A stretch of 64,000 nucleotides of DNA, taken from the NCBI GenBank assembly GCA_030432695.1, contig JAUILN010000001.1, positions 558,001-622,000 on the forward strand, written 5' to 3'. The notes beneath the pieces are model-generated. The model saw only the letters and a program-made list of their open reading frames with translations, searched no databases and was not told where the DNA came from. Positions 25,330-33,125 of this stretch are shown here, piece after piece. Position 1 is the stretch's first letter. Every line of letters begins with the position of its first letter. This DNA comes from a bacterium. Its GTDB lineage: Bacteria; Planctomycetota; UBA1135; UBA2386. Made by a program: the position numbers and the translations under genes.

Positions 25330-25904
25330 ACGTGCGTTGGCTCGATCAGCGGATCGACTACGACGGCTCGCAGCTCGCAGGGCATTGGATCCTCCGCCAG
25401 GTCGGTCTGGTGGGCGATGCGTGCGTGGCGTTCCGTGGCGCCTGCAAGGTGAGCGACGCCGAGATGGCCGATGTCGAGGACCTCGGTGGCCCAGGCATCG
25501 CGGGCGACGACATGCTGCACTTCCTGCTGGAGCGCTTCGACGACGAGTCGCCCGCAGCGGGGATCCTTCGGCAACGTCTGTTCGCCTGTCTCGTGGCCGA
25601 ATCGCTCGCGGCCCGCGGCGCCCCGGTGCGGCGTGACGGCGACGACCTCTTCGTCGGGCCGGGCAAGCTGTCGATCTCGATCGCGACGCGCGGCCCGACC
25701 TCGGCCTTGATGCACTTCGCGTTGAACGTCGGTACCGCAGGGACTCCGGTCCTGACCGCAGGTCTCGACGAACTCGGGATCGACGTCGAGGAACTGGCGC
25801 GAGACGTGTTGGAGCGGTACCGGCAGGAACAGGCCGGCGTCGACGCGGCTCGGACCAAGGTCCGCGCCAAGGGTGAGTGGGTCGGTCCCTCGGAACGCGC
25901 GTGA
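25326..25904 (+). CDS. DUF366 family protein
   Basis: The predicted cytoplasmic protein has 192 residues. The conserved order matches DUF366: YDGSQLAGHWILRQ at the N-terminus, GDACVAFRGACKV, GDDMLHFLLERF, RQRLFACLVAE, KLSISIATRGPTSALMHFALN and a helical C-terminus ending in KVRAKGEW. The function of this family is not established. It is coupled upstream (ATGA) and downstream (TGATG), inside a run with galE and a membrane protein. Confidence 0.75.
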   Translation: MNVRWLDQRIDYDGSQLAGHWILRQVGLVGDACVAFRGACKVSDAEMADVEDLGGPGIAGDDMLHFLLERFDDESPAAGILRQRLFACLVAESLAARGAPVRRDGDDLFVGPGKLSISIATRGPTSALMHFALNVGTAGTPVLTAGLDELGIDVEELARDVLERYRQEQAGVDAARTKVRAKGEWVGPSERA

Positions 25905-27148
25905 TGAACAAGCAGCGGCTCATCCAGGTCCTGAAGCTCGTCGCGGTCGGACTGCTGTTCTGGTTCGTGTTCTCGAAGGTGCAGTGGCACGACCGCATGA
26001 CCGTGCTCGATGCGGCGGGCAAGGAGGTCGAGACGTTCTCCGGCGAGATCGTCGGGCCGTGGGACGCGAAGAAGTTCGAGTTCCGGGTCGAGGGCGAGGA
26101 GCAGGCCAGGGTCTACGACAGCGAGCCCGATGACGCCGGTCGGCGCAGCGCCGCGGTGCCGGGCTTCCTGACCTACGTGCGGAACGTCGACCCGCTGTGG
26201 TTCGCGCTCGGTGCGGCTTGCTACGTGATCGCGTTGGTCATCGCGGCGGGAAGGTGGTGGTGGCTGCTTCGTGCCAACGGCCTGGCCGTGAGCCTTCCCG
26301 AGGCGATCCGGTTCACCTGGATCGGTGTGTTCTTCAACAACGTCGTCCCCGGCCAGACCGGTGGTGACGTCATCAAGGCGCTCTACATCGTCAAGCACTG
26401 TCCCGACGGCCGGGTCGAGGCGCTGATGTCGGTGATCGTCGATCGCATCCTCGGACTCGGCTCGCTCGCGTTGCTCGGCGCGGTGGTGGTGCTGTTCGAC
26501 GTCGAACGATTCGCCGAGATCGCGATCGGCATCTGGGCGGTGCTGGCCCTGGTGCTCGGCATCGGCGTGGTGGCCTTCAGCCGGCGGATCCGTCGGACCA
26601 TCAAGCTCGACCAGTTGCTGCGGCGCCTGCCGCCGAAGATCGCGGGGCCGCTGATGAAGGTCGATTCGGCGATCTTCTTCTATCGCAACCACAAGGGCGG
26701 GATCCTCGCCTGGCTGCTGATCGGCGTGGTGAACCACGGCTTCACCGTGCTCAGTTTCCTGCTGATCGGCACCTCGCTCGGCGTCGGTCTGCCGCCGCTC
26801 GAGTACTTCGTGCTGGTGCCGGTGATCCTGATGGTCTCGGCGGTGCCGCTCGGACCGAACGGCTGGGGCGTCGGCGAGTGGATGTTCGGCGGCCTGTTCG
26901 GTCACTACGGGGCCGTGCATCTGCAGGGTGTGGTCCCGGACCCCGAGACCGTGATGCGCACCCGCGGCGTCGCTCTGTCGGTGCTGTACCGGCTCCACAC
27001 CACCGCGTGGTCGTTGGTCGGCGGGGCGATGGTGCTGTTCGACCGCGATCGGGTGACCCGGGCCGAGTTCGAGGCCGAGCTGGAGCGCGAGGAGCAGGAG
27101 GGGCAGGCCGCGCTGACGGAGGAGTCCAGGGCGGATACCGGCGGGTAG
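25904..27148 (+). CDS. Lysylphosphatidylglycerol synthase TM / flippase-like domain protein
   Basis: The predicted protein has 414 residues with about eight membrane helices. The signature NNVVPGQTGGDVIKALYI matches the UPF0104 / LPG-synthase transmembrane family, in which this loop is the most conserved element. An extra extracytoplasmic insert of about 70 residues follows the first helix, and a hydrophilic Glu-rich tail ends the protein. Such proteins are associated with lipid or glycolipid translocation. There is no C-terminal aminoacyl-transferase domain, so lysyl-PG synthesis is not implied. Its start overlaps the DUF366 stop by one base, ending the coupled operon. Confidence 0.78.
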   Translation: MNKQRLIQVLKLVAVGLLFWFVFSKVQWHDRMTVLDAAGKEVETFSGEIVGPWDAKKFEFRVEGEEQARVYDSEPDDAGRRSAAVPGFLTYVRNVDPLWFALGAACYVIALVIAAGRWWWLLRANGLAVSLPEAIRFTWIGVFFNNVVPGQTGGDVIKALYIVKHCPDGRVEALMSVIVDRILGLGSLALLGAVVVLFDVERFAEIAIGIWAVLALVLGIGVVAFSRRIRRTIKLDQLLRRLPPKIAGPLMKVDSAIFFYRNHKGGILAWLLIGVVNHGFTVLSFLLIGTSLGVGLPPLEYFVLVPVILMVSAVPLGPNGWGVGEWMFGGLFGHYGAVHLQGVVPDPETVMRTRGVALSVLYRLHTTAWSLVGGAMVLFDRDRVTRAEFEAELEREEQEGQAALTEESRADTGG

Positions 27149-27152
27149 CCGC

Positions 27153-27169
27153 CGGACCTCCGGGGTCCG
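27153..27169. terminator. Short hairpin after the flippase-like gene
   Basis: cggacc-TCCGG-ggtccg, a 6-bp stem with a 5-nt loop, starts 5 bp after the TAG at 27146-27148. It is plausible as the end of the five-gene operon, without a U-tract. Confidence 0.4.
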
Positions 27170-27282
27170 CGCTTGCACGGGTGCTCCCGGGCGCCGAGAC
27201 TCGACGGTTCCGGCATCACCCGGCGGAGCGTCCGTCTGGCCGCGTGTCTGGAGTCCCTCCCTCAGATCCCACACCGAATCCC

Positions 27283-28182
27283 ATGTCTCTCCTGGTAGTC
27301 GGCTCCACCGCCTTCGACGACATCGAAACGCCCCACGGCACCCACAAGGACCAGCTCGGCGGCTCGTCCACACACTTTGCCATGTCCGCCGCGCACTTCA
27401 CGAAGGTGCGCCTGGTCAGCGTGGTGGGCGAGGACTTCCCCGCCGACAGCCGAGCCATGCTGGAGACGCACGGCATCGATCTGCAGGGGCTCGAGGTCAA
27501 GCCCGGCAAGACGTTCCGCTGGAGCGGTCGCTACTCGGCCGACATGAACAGCCGCGAGACCCTCGACGTGCAGCTCAACACCTTCGGCGAGTTCGATCCG
27601 AAGGTGCCGCCGGCCTATCAGGACAGCCGCCACGTGTTCCTGGCCAATGCCTCGCCGGCCACCCAGATGTCGGTGCTAGAGCAGACCGCGAACTGCGACT
27701 TCGCGGTGGCCGACACGATGAACTTGTGGATCGACATCGCCCGCAGCGAGCTCGACGAGCTGATGCGCCGCGTCGACGGCATCATCGTCAACGACGAGGA
27801 AGTGATGATGCTGACCGGCGAGACCAACCTCATCAAGGCGGGCCGCAAGCTGCTGACGATGGGGCCGAAGCTGGTGATCCTGAAGAAGGGCGAGCACGGC
27901 TGCTTCCTGTTCAGCAACTTCTTCCAGTACGCGATGCCGGCCTACCCGACGGAGGACGTGGTCGATCCGACCGGCGCCGGCGATTCCTTCGCCGGTGGCT
28001 TCATGGGGTTCCTGTCCACCTGCGACAGTCTGAGCCTGTGGAACATGAAGCGGGCAATCGCCTACGGAACCGTGGCGGCGAGCTACTGCGTCGAGAGCTT
28101 CGGGGTCGATGGCCTGAAGAGCGCCACCCGCGAGGACCTCGAGCGGCGCTACCAGGAGCTCATCCAGTTCGTGGCGGTGTGA
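27283..28182 (+). CDS. PfkB-family carbohydrate kinase
   Basis: The predicted protein has 299 residues. The ribokinase/PfkB family phosphorylates sugars or nucleosides. The N-terminus starts directly with VVGSTAFDDI, and a GGSSTHFAMSAA glycine motif follows near residue 30. The C-terminal signature DPTGAGDSFAGGF carries the catalytic Asp and anion hole. The substrate is not evident. The ATG at 27283 fits the family start; the open upstream frame is antisense or out-of-frame noise. It lies 134 bp after the flippase-like gene. Confidence 0.87.
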   Translation: MSLLVVGSTAFDDIETPHGTHKDQLGGSSTHFAMSAAHFTKVRLVSVVGEDFPADSRAMLETHGIDLQGLEVKPGKTFRWSGRYSADMNSRETLDVQLNTFGEFDPKVPPAYQDSRHVFLANASPATQMSVLEQTANCDFAVADTMNLWIDIARSELDELMRRVDGIIVNDEEVMMLTGETNLIKAGRKLLTMGPKLVILKKGEHGCFLFSNFFQYAMPAYPTEDVVDPTGAGDSFAGGFMGFLSTCDSLSLWNMKRAIAYGTVAASYCVESFGVDGLKSATREDLERRYQELIQFVAV

Positions 28183-28268
28183 GTCTGGACTGCGTCGGCG
28201 CCCGCCGCGACGCGGAGGCGGGCGATCAGCCGGGTCGGATTCCCTGATCCCCGCTGCGTCGTCGCTTG

Positions 28269-28290
28269 CCGCGCGCGGTGTGGCGCGCGG
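28269..28290. terminator. Probable terminator after the PfkB gene
   Basis: ccgcgcgc-GGTGTG-gcgcgcgg is a perfect 8-bp stem with a 6-nt loop, followed by tcgttc. It sits between the stop at 28182 and the GTG at 28341. Confidence 0.5.
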
Positions 28291-28340
28291 TCGTTCAAGC
28301 CTTCGCCCGATCCGGTCGATGCACGGAGCGGAGGTTCCCC

Positions 28341-29858
28341 GTGACACCCCAGCTCCCCCTTGTGTCGCGCCCGCATCCCCGCCGGCGCGTGTTCGGATCC
28401 CTGTTGCTCGCGACTGCGCTCGGCAGCTTCTTCGCCAGCGCGATCCACGCCCAGGACGACCCGCTCCCACCGGGAGTCGATCGTATCCACCTCGACGTCG
28501 GTACGGTCCTCGATGGCCGGATCGTCCAGGAGACCGACGGCTACGTGGAGATCGAGATCGCTCCCGGCACGCTGGTCGGCTTCGACAAGGCGCGCACCGT
28601 CCGGATCATCCGTGGCGCACCGACGACCGACGACGACGCGGGCGGAGCCACTGGAACGGCGTCTGCGGCCGAGGGAATCGCGCCCTCCGACGACTGGGCG
28701 GTGCTCCACGACGCCGAGGGTTCTGCAGTCGGCTGGTTGCAGCGGAGCGTGCAGCCGGATGGCGAGGGGCGCCTGCGGTTCAGCGAGGAGTGGAGCTTCT
28801 CCGGCAAGGACGGCACGGTCGAGGTCACCGTGCTGGAGGTCGTCGGCGCTGATGGGACTCCGGTCAGCGCGTTCTGCCACGAGCGGATCCGCCCGGCGGC
28901 GGGCCAGCCCGGTACCGGACGGGAGCGCATCGTCCGAGCGCGGATGCAGGGGCGGAAACTGGTCATCGAGCGTTCGAACTCCAGCGGTCGCTCGCGGGAC
29001 GAGCACGAGGTGCCTCCCGGGCTCCGCTTTCCGCTGTCGCTGAACGCCGAACTGCGGGCTCGACCGGCTGGTCACCACGCGCGCGAGACCCATCTGCTGT
29101 TCGACCCGGTCGACGACACGTTGGTCCGGCGCACATTCGACGTCGGGCGCATTCGAATGGTCGAACTCGAGGGCCGTCCGCAGCGCGTTCGCGTGCTTGC
29201 CATCGAGCGGGCGCGCGGTCGGTTGGTCGAGTGGCTCGACGCCGCTGGCCGGCCTCTGCGCCGTGAGGTCACCGGCCCCTCGCTGGTGGCTCTGGCGGCG
29301 CCGGAGTCCGAAGCGCGGCGCGCGGTCGAGCGGCGTCGCCAGGTCGCGCCCGCGGCGTTCGGCACCGATCACGGTTCCGCAGTGGGCCTGTGGTTGCCGA
29401 ATCCGGCCTGGCATCTCGACGAGACCGGCAGGGACGGAGCCGTAACCGCGGTGTCGTCGCTCGACGAGTCGACATTCACCGCGTGGCGGCTCGAGCAACT
29501 CGATGCCGATCTGCTCGCGACCTCGGCGCTCGACGCGGTACTACGCTGGCTGCGTCAGGTGCACGGCGACCTGGAGGTCGTGGCTCGCGGCGTCCGCGAG
29601 ATCCGCGGGTTGGCCGCGGAAGGGCTGCGCGGTGCCTACCGTGTCAAGGACGGCGGGCGATCCCGGATCTTCGAGATCGAGGTGCACGTGGTGCAGGACG
29701 GCGCCGGCTGGGTCGCGCTGTGCGCGACGATGCCGCGTGACCGCGCATCTTCGGTCGCCGCCGACCTGGATTGGATGCTGGAGCGGATCGAGCTACGGCC
29801 GGAGGGCTTCCTCCGCACCGAGGACGTCGCCGACGCGGTGCTTCGGCGGCGACGCTGA
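28341..29858 (+). CDS. Secreted protein, planctomycete-type, function unknown
   Basis: The GTG at 28341 follows a good ribosome site (gcggagg, 6-nt spacing) and gives 505 residues. The N-terminus is a long basic region plus hydrophobic core ending near SAIHAQ, a Sec or Tat-like signal (RRR before the core). Residues about 50-90 form a small beta-rich unit (VGTVLDGRIVQETDGYVEIE) like the one in the protein at 43716. The remainder is mixed beta/alpha with two repeated halves of similar secondary structure. There are no catalytic signatures, and I recognise no family. Confidence 0.65.
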   Translation: MTPQLPLVSRPHPRRRVFGSLLLATALGSFFASAIHAQDDPLPPGVDRIHLDVGTVLDGRIVQETDGYVEIEIAPGTLVGFDKARTVRIIRGAPTTDDDAGGATGTASAAEGIAPSDDWAVLHDAEGSAVGWLQRSVQPDGEGRLRFSEEWSFSGKDGTVEVTVLEVVGADGTPVSAFCHERIRPAAGQPGTGRERIVRARMQGRKLVIERSNSSGRSRDEHEVPPGLRFPLSLNAELRARPAGHHARETHLLFDPVDDTLVRRTFDVGRIRMVELEGRPQRVRVLAIERARGRLVEWLDAAGRPLRREVTGPSLVALAAPESEARRAVERRRQVAPAAFGTDHGSAVGLWLPNPAWHLDETGRDGAVTAVSSLDESTFTAWRLEQLDADLLATSALDAVLRWLRQVHGDLEVVARGVREIRGLAAEGLRGAYRVKDGGRSRIFEIEVHVVQDGAGWVALCATMPRDRASSVAADLDWMLERIELRPEGFLRTEDVADAVLRRRR

Positions 29859-30265
29859 GAGGCGCCTCGTGGTCCGTCGGGGCAGTCGCGCGCACCACGA
29901 CCGACCCCTCGGCGGGGCATCGGAACCAGGGCTCTCCCGTGGAACGGGCACGGGCAGTCGATTCGGCAGCGACTACCTTGACGAGCCACCGCCTCGCGGC
30001 TCATCTCGACCTCCGATCTAGGGGGCTGGGTCACGGGACACGTTCCGATGCAGAGCGCGAACCCGCACCCAGGACATCGCCGGGAAGCCTCGTCGAATCC
30101 GTCGATTCGGCGGCGTTTCGCGACATCATCCTGGGCGCTCCCGCTCTTGGAGTCCTGACACGCGCCGGATGGGAACACGTCTCGCGCCAAGCTTTCCAGG
30201 TTCCCCATCGCAGGGGTGCGCGATCGCGTCTCGGCCCAATCCAGAATCTGCAGGAGAGAATTCCG
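29859..30265. other. 407-bp gap before the M35-like gene
   Basis: No convincing gene. A 10-bp palindrome gaggcgcctc follows the stop at 29858 directly. An accttgacg near 29976 could be a -35, but no clear -10 follows. GC content starts to drop in the last third, matching the downstream gene. Confidence 0.4.
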
Positions 30266-30844
30266 GTGACCATCACGTTCGAAGGCTTGTCTGTCCAGGA
30301 TCAGGAAACCGTGACGACGATCTGGACGGAGATGATGAGGACCCTCGGGGATCCATCGAATCTGAACCAGCGGATCACGACCTGGTTCGGCGCGGGATGC
30401 CCAGCACAGTTCCGCACCGGGATGCCTCGAGTCTTGAGGAAGCTCAAGTCCTGCATGAACCTCTGCAACGTCACCCTGATGTGTTGCCCGCTGGAGGATC
30501 GGGACGTGAACACCTACGGAGCCGCCTATCACAACATCGATGGCGGCTTCGCCGAGATCGTCAACTTCAACCCCGCGACGCAACCGGAGCTGAATCTCGA
30601 GATCGATAGCAAATGGAACATCGGCATCGAGATGTACAAGACCCCGGTCAATCGAGACAGTGCCTTCCAGACGATCGCCCACGAACTCAGTCACCTACTT
30701 CTGGCGACCAAGGACGAGCCGGCCGACGGCGGTGGCAAGTGCTACGGTGAAGCCATCTGCCGGAACCTTGCAACCAACAATGACGCCCGCGCGCGAACGA
30801 ACGCGGATAATTGGGGCTACTTCATTGAGGATCTCCGGGCGTAA
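30266..30844 (+). CDS. M35-like (aspzincin) metallopeptidase domain protein
   Basis: The GTG at 30266 has an AGGAGA ribosome site 8 nt upstream and gives 192 residues. The zinc site HELSH (139-143) is followed by ATKD, with Asp150 as probable third ligand, then CYGEAICRNLA and NADNWGYF at 179-186. This is the HExxH...TxD...YG...NADNxxYF order of M35 deuterolysin / peptidyl-Lys metalloendopeptidases. Extra residues separate the Asp and YG compared with fungal enzymes. There is no signal peptide or lipobox, and several Cys (SCMNLC, MCC) lie before the catalytic part. Codons with A/T third positions (AAA, AAT, CTA, TCA) and a TAA stop set it apart from neighbours, suggesting transfer. Confidence 0.75.
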   Translation: MTITFEGLSVQDQETVTTIWTEMMRTLGDPSNLNQRITTWFGAGCPAQFRTGMPRVLRKLKSCMNLCNVTLMCCPLEDRDVNTYGAAYHNIDGGFAEIVNFNPATQPELNLEIDSKWNIGIEMYKTPVNRDSAFQTIAHELSHLLLATKDEPADGGGKCYGEAICRNLATNNDARARTNADNWGYFIEDLRA

Positions 30845-30897
30845 CCGCCCCAGTCGCGAAACGAATACCGGCCATCGGCGTCCTCCGACTCCAATGC

Positions 30898-30925
30898 CGT
30901 CGAGTTCCGGGATCGATCCTCGACG
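30898..30925. terminator. Possible terminator between convergent genes
   Basis: cgtcgag and ctcgacg form a 7-bp stem around 14 nt that include the palindrome ggatcgatcc. It lies between the M35-like gene and the converging ComM gene. Confidence 0.35.
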
Positions 30926-31030
30926 ACGGACCTGAAGTCGGCGCGGTGGACGCGCAGTCAGGACGACATCAGGGCCGGGCCTCGGCGGCTTCGTGCGCTC
31001 GTGCCAGGCCTGGTAGGCAGCCTCGCTCGG

Positions 31031-32623
31031 TCAGTCGCTCGATTGCAGGCCTCCGGACCGCGCACGAAGAGCCACCGATTCGAGCACTCCGCGCAGACGT
31101 GCCGCCTCCAGGATGTGTTCCGGTCCCACTTCGTCCCGATCCTCGAGATCGGCAACGGTGCGCGCAGTGCGGAGCAGGCGGACCCTGGCGCGGCCGGACA
31201 GACCGAGTCCGCCCTGCAGGGCCGTGAGGCGGGCCAGCGCGTTGCTGTCGGCGCGCACCAATTGCTCGAGCCGTCCCACCGGCAGCCGTCCGTTCGGGCA
31301 GCCGCCGGGGTTGCGCCGTCGCTGCCGCGCGCGGGCCTCTTCCACCCGCCGGCCCAGGCTCGCGGTCGACCACTCCGGCTCCGCCGGCCCGCCGAGGATC
31401 TCCGGATCCAGCACCGGGACCTCGACGCGCAGGTCGAAGCGATCGAGCAGCGGGCCGGAGACCCGCGCCCGGTAGCGGGCGATCATCGGGTCGCTGCAGC
31501 GGCAGGGGCGGCGCGGATGTCCCGCGTAGCCGCAGGGACACGGATTCATCGCCGCGACCAGGGTGAAGTCCGCAGGCAGTCGGACGGTGCGGGCGACCCG
31601 ACCGATGGTCACGGCGCGGTCCTCCAGAGGTTGGCGGAGGCCTTCCAGGACCTCGCGGCGGAACTCCGGCAGCTCGTCGAGGAACAGCAGGCCGTGGTGG
31701 GCGAAGGTCACCTCGCCGGGGCGCGCGTCGGTGCCGCCGCCGAGGATGCTGGCCGCACTGCTGGAGTGGTGGGGTGCGCGGAACGGCCGGCCGTGTCGCG
31801 GCAGGCGGCAGGTGGTGTGGAGGTCGTTGCGCAGGGTATGGATGCGCAGCACGTCCAGGCGCTGCTCGTCGTCCGCCGGCGGCAGGATGCCGGCGAGTCG
31901 GAGTGCCAAGGCGCTCTTGCCGGAGCCCGGCGGCCCGGACATCAGCAGGTCGTGCTGGCCGGCGGCGGCGACCATCAGGGCGGTCTTCGGGGTCTCGTGG
32001 CCGCGGATGTCCGCGAGATCGCCACCGGTCAGTGATTCGTCGGCCGGCAGGTCGTGGAACGAGCGGGGTGGCAGCGGATCGGGGGCGAGTTCGGGAGCCG
32101 CGCAGCCGAGCACCGCGGCGTCGAGGCGGCGAACCGGCAGACACTGCACGCCGGCGACCAACGAGGCCCGTGCAGCGTCGTCAGGATGCAGCCAGAGCCT
32201 GGTCCAGCCGCGGGCGCGGGCCGCCAGCGCGAACGCGACCGCGCCCGGTGCCGGCAGGATGTCACCGTGCAGCGTGACCTCACCAAGTGCCGCCACGCCA
32301 CGGAGCGCGGCCCGCGGCACGAGGTCGGCGGCGCCGGCGAGTGCCAGGGCGATCGGCAGGTCGAAGCCGCTGCCGCGTTTCGGCACGTCGGCGGGAGTCA
32401 GGTTGAGGAGGGGGGCGCCGCGAGGGCCGGGCAGACCGCAGGCCGAGAACGCGTTGAGCGTGCGGATCAGGGCTTCGCGGACCACCGAGTCCGGGGAGCC
32501 GAGGACCCGCGGTGTGCCGGTCTCGGAGAGGCTGGTCGCCTCGACGACCACCGGGATCGCCTCGACACCGACGAGGGCTGCGGCGCCGACCCGGTGGGCG
32601 CCTTGGATGACGGGAGGTTCCAT
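31031..32623 (-). CDS. comM: ComM/YifB family Mg-chelatase-like AAA ATPase
   Basis: The predicted protein has 530 residues. ComM is a hexameric helicase that drives branch migration during natural transformation; homologues are often annotated YifB. The N-terminal Lon-substrate-binding-like domain spans about residues 1-170 (GLPGPRGAPLLNLTPAD, FDLPIALALAG). Walker A is SGPPGSGKSALALRL near 232, FRAPHHSSSAASILGGG follows, Walker B is LLFLDELPEF, and MNPCPCGYAGHPRRPCRCSD is the family Cys-rich loop. A C-terminal sensor/lid domain follows. The ATG at 32623 sits in a hairpin that masks its Shine-Dalgarno site. Confidence 0.92.
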   Translation of the reverse strand: MEPPVIQGAHRVGAAALVGVEAIPVVVEATSLSETGTPRVLGSPDSVVREALIRTLNAFSACGLPGPRGAPLLNLTPADVPKRGSGFDLPIALALAGAADLVPRAALRGVAALGEVTLHGDILPAPGAVAFALAARARGWTRLWLHPDDAARASLVAGVQCLPVRRLDAAVLGCAAPELAPDPLPPRSFHDLPADESLTGGDLADIRGHETPKTALMVAAAGQHDLLMSGPPGSGKSALALRLAGILPPADDEQRLDVLRIHTLRNDLHTTCRLPRHGRPFRAPHHSSSAASILGGGTDARPGEVTFAHHGLLFLDELPEFRREVLEGLRQPLEDRAVTIGRVARTVRLPADFTLVAAMNPCPCGYAGHPRRPCRCSDPMIARYRARVSGPLLDRFDLRVEVPVLDPEILGGPAEPEWSTASLGRRVEEARARQRRRNPGGCPNGRLPVGRLEQLVRADSNALARLTALQGGLGLSGRARVRLLRTARTVADLEDRDEVGPEHILEAARLRGVLESVALRARSGGLQSSD

Positions 32624-32657
32624 GGACCTCCCGGTGCCCCGGGAGGCCCGGGAGGTC
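32612..32657 (-). promoter_or_regulatory. Alternative hairpins sequestering the comM ribosome site
   Basis: On the minus strand the comM Shine-Dalgarno GGGAGGT lies 2 nt before the ATG. It can pair with ACCTCCC in codons 2-4 (7-bp stem, 7-nt loop containing the ATG). As ccgggaggtc it can instead pair perfectly over 10 bp with gacctcccgg upstream (13-nt loop), which overlaps the stop of the preceding gene. Both folds hide the ribosome site and exclude each other. Regulation is inferred; the complementarity is direct. Confidence 0.5.
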
Positions 32658-33036
32658 ACGCCCGAGAGCCGGGAATCGGCAGGATCTGGCGCAGCACCGC
32701 ACCGAGGGCCGCCCGGCTCCCCGGATGGAACGCGGTCACCCGGGTGGCGCGCCGGGTGTCGGGCAGACGGTCGCCGAACACCACGATCTGCACTGCGTCG
32801 TCGATGGCGCCGAGGGTCTCGGCCGTGGCACGCGACAGCGCATCCGGCAGGTCGGGGCCGATCACGATCAGATCGTGGCCACCGCGACGGAAGAACGCAT
32901 CGCGGACCTCGCGGAGATCGTGGGTCACGTCCACGAGCAGGCCGGAGTTGCGTAGGCCATCGGCGAGGGCTCGCATCGAACCGGGTCGTCCCTCCAGGAC
33001 GAGCACCTCGCGCGGTCGGTCCGGTGTGTCGGTCAC
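32656..33036 (-). CDS. Receiver-like small protein lacking the phospho-acceptor Asp
   Basis: From the GTG at 33036 the product has 126 residues; the start is uncertain. The alternation EVLVLEG / LLVDVTHD / HDLIVIGPDLPDAL / AVQIVVFGDR / VTAFHPGS resembles the beta strands of a response-regulator receiver. At the end of the third strand, where the phosphorylated Asp should be, the sequence reads IGPD, so canonical phosphorylation is unlikely. It ends 32 bp before comM on the same strand. It could also be an unrelated Rossmann-like domain. Confidence 0.5.
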   Translation of the reverse strand: MTDTPDRPREVLVLEGRPGSMRALADGLRNSGLLVDVTHDLREVRDAFFRRGGHDLIVIGPDLPDALSRATAETLGAIDDAVQIVVFGDRLPDTRRATRVTAFHPGSRAALGAVLRQILPIPGSRA

Positions 33037-33125
33037 GTCCGGCTCATCGGCAGTTCGGGGCTTCGGGCGCAAGCCGTTCCGGCGGAACCGGGGATCCGGC
33101 GGACGGCGCGTCTTCCTGGAGCGGT

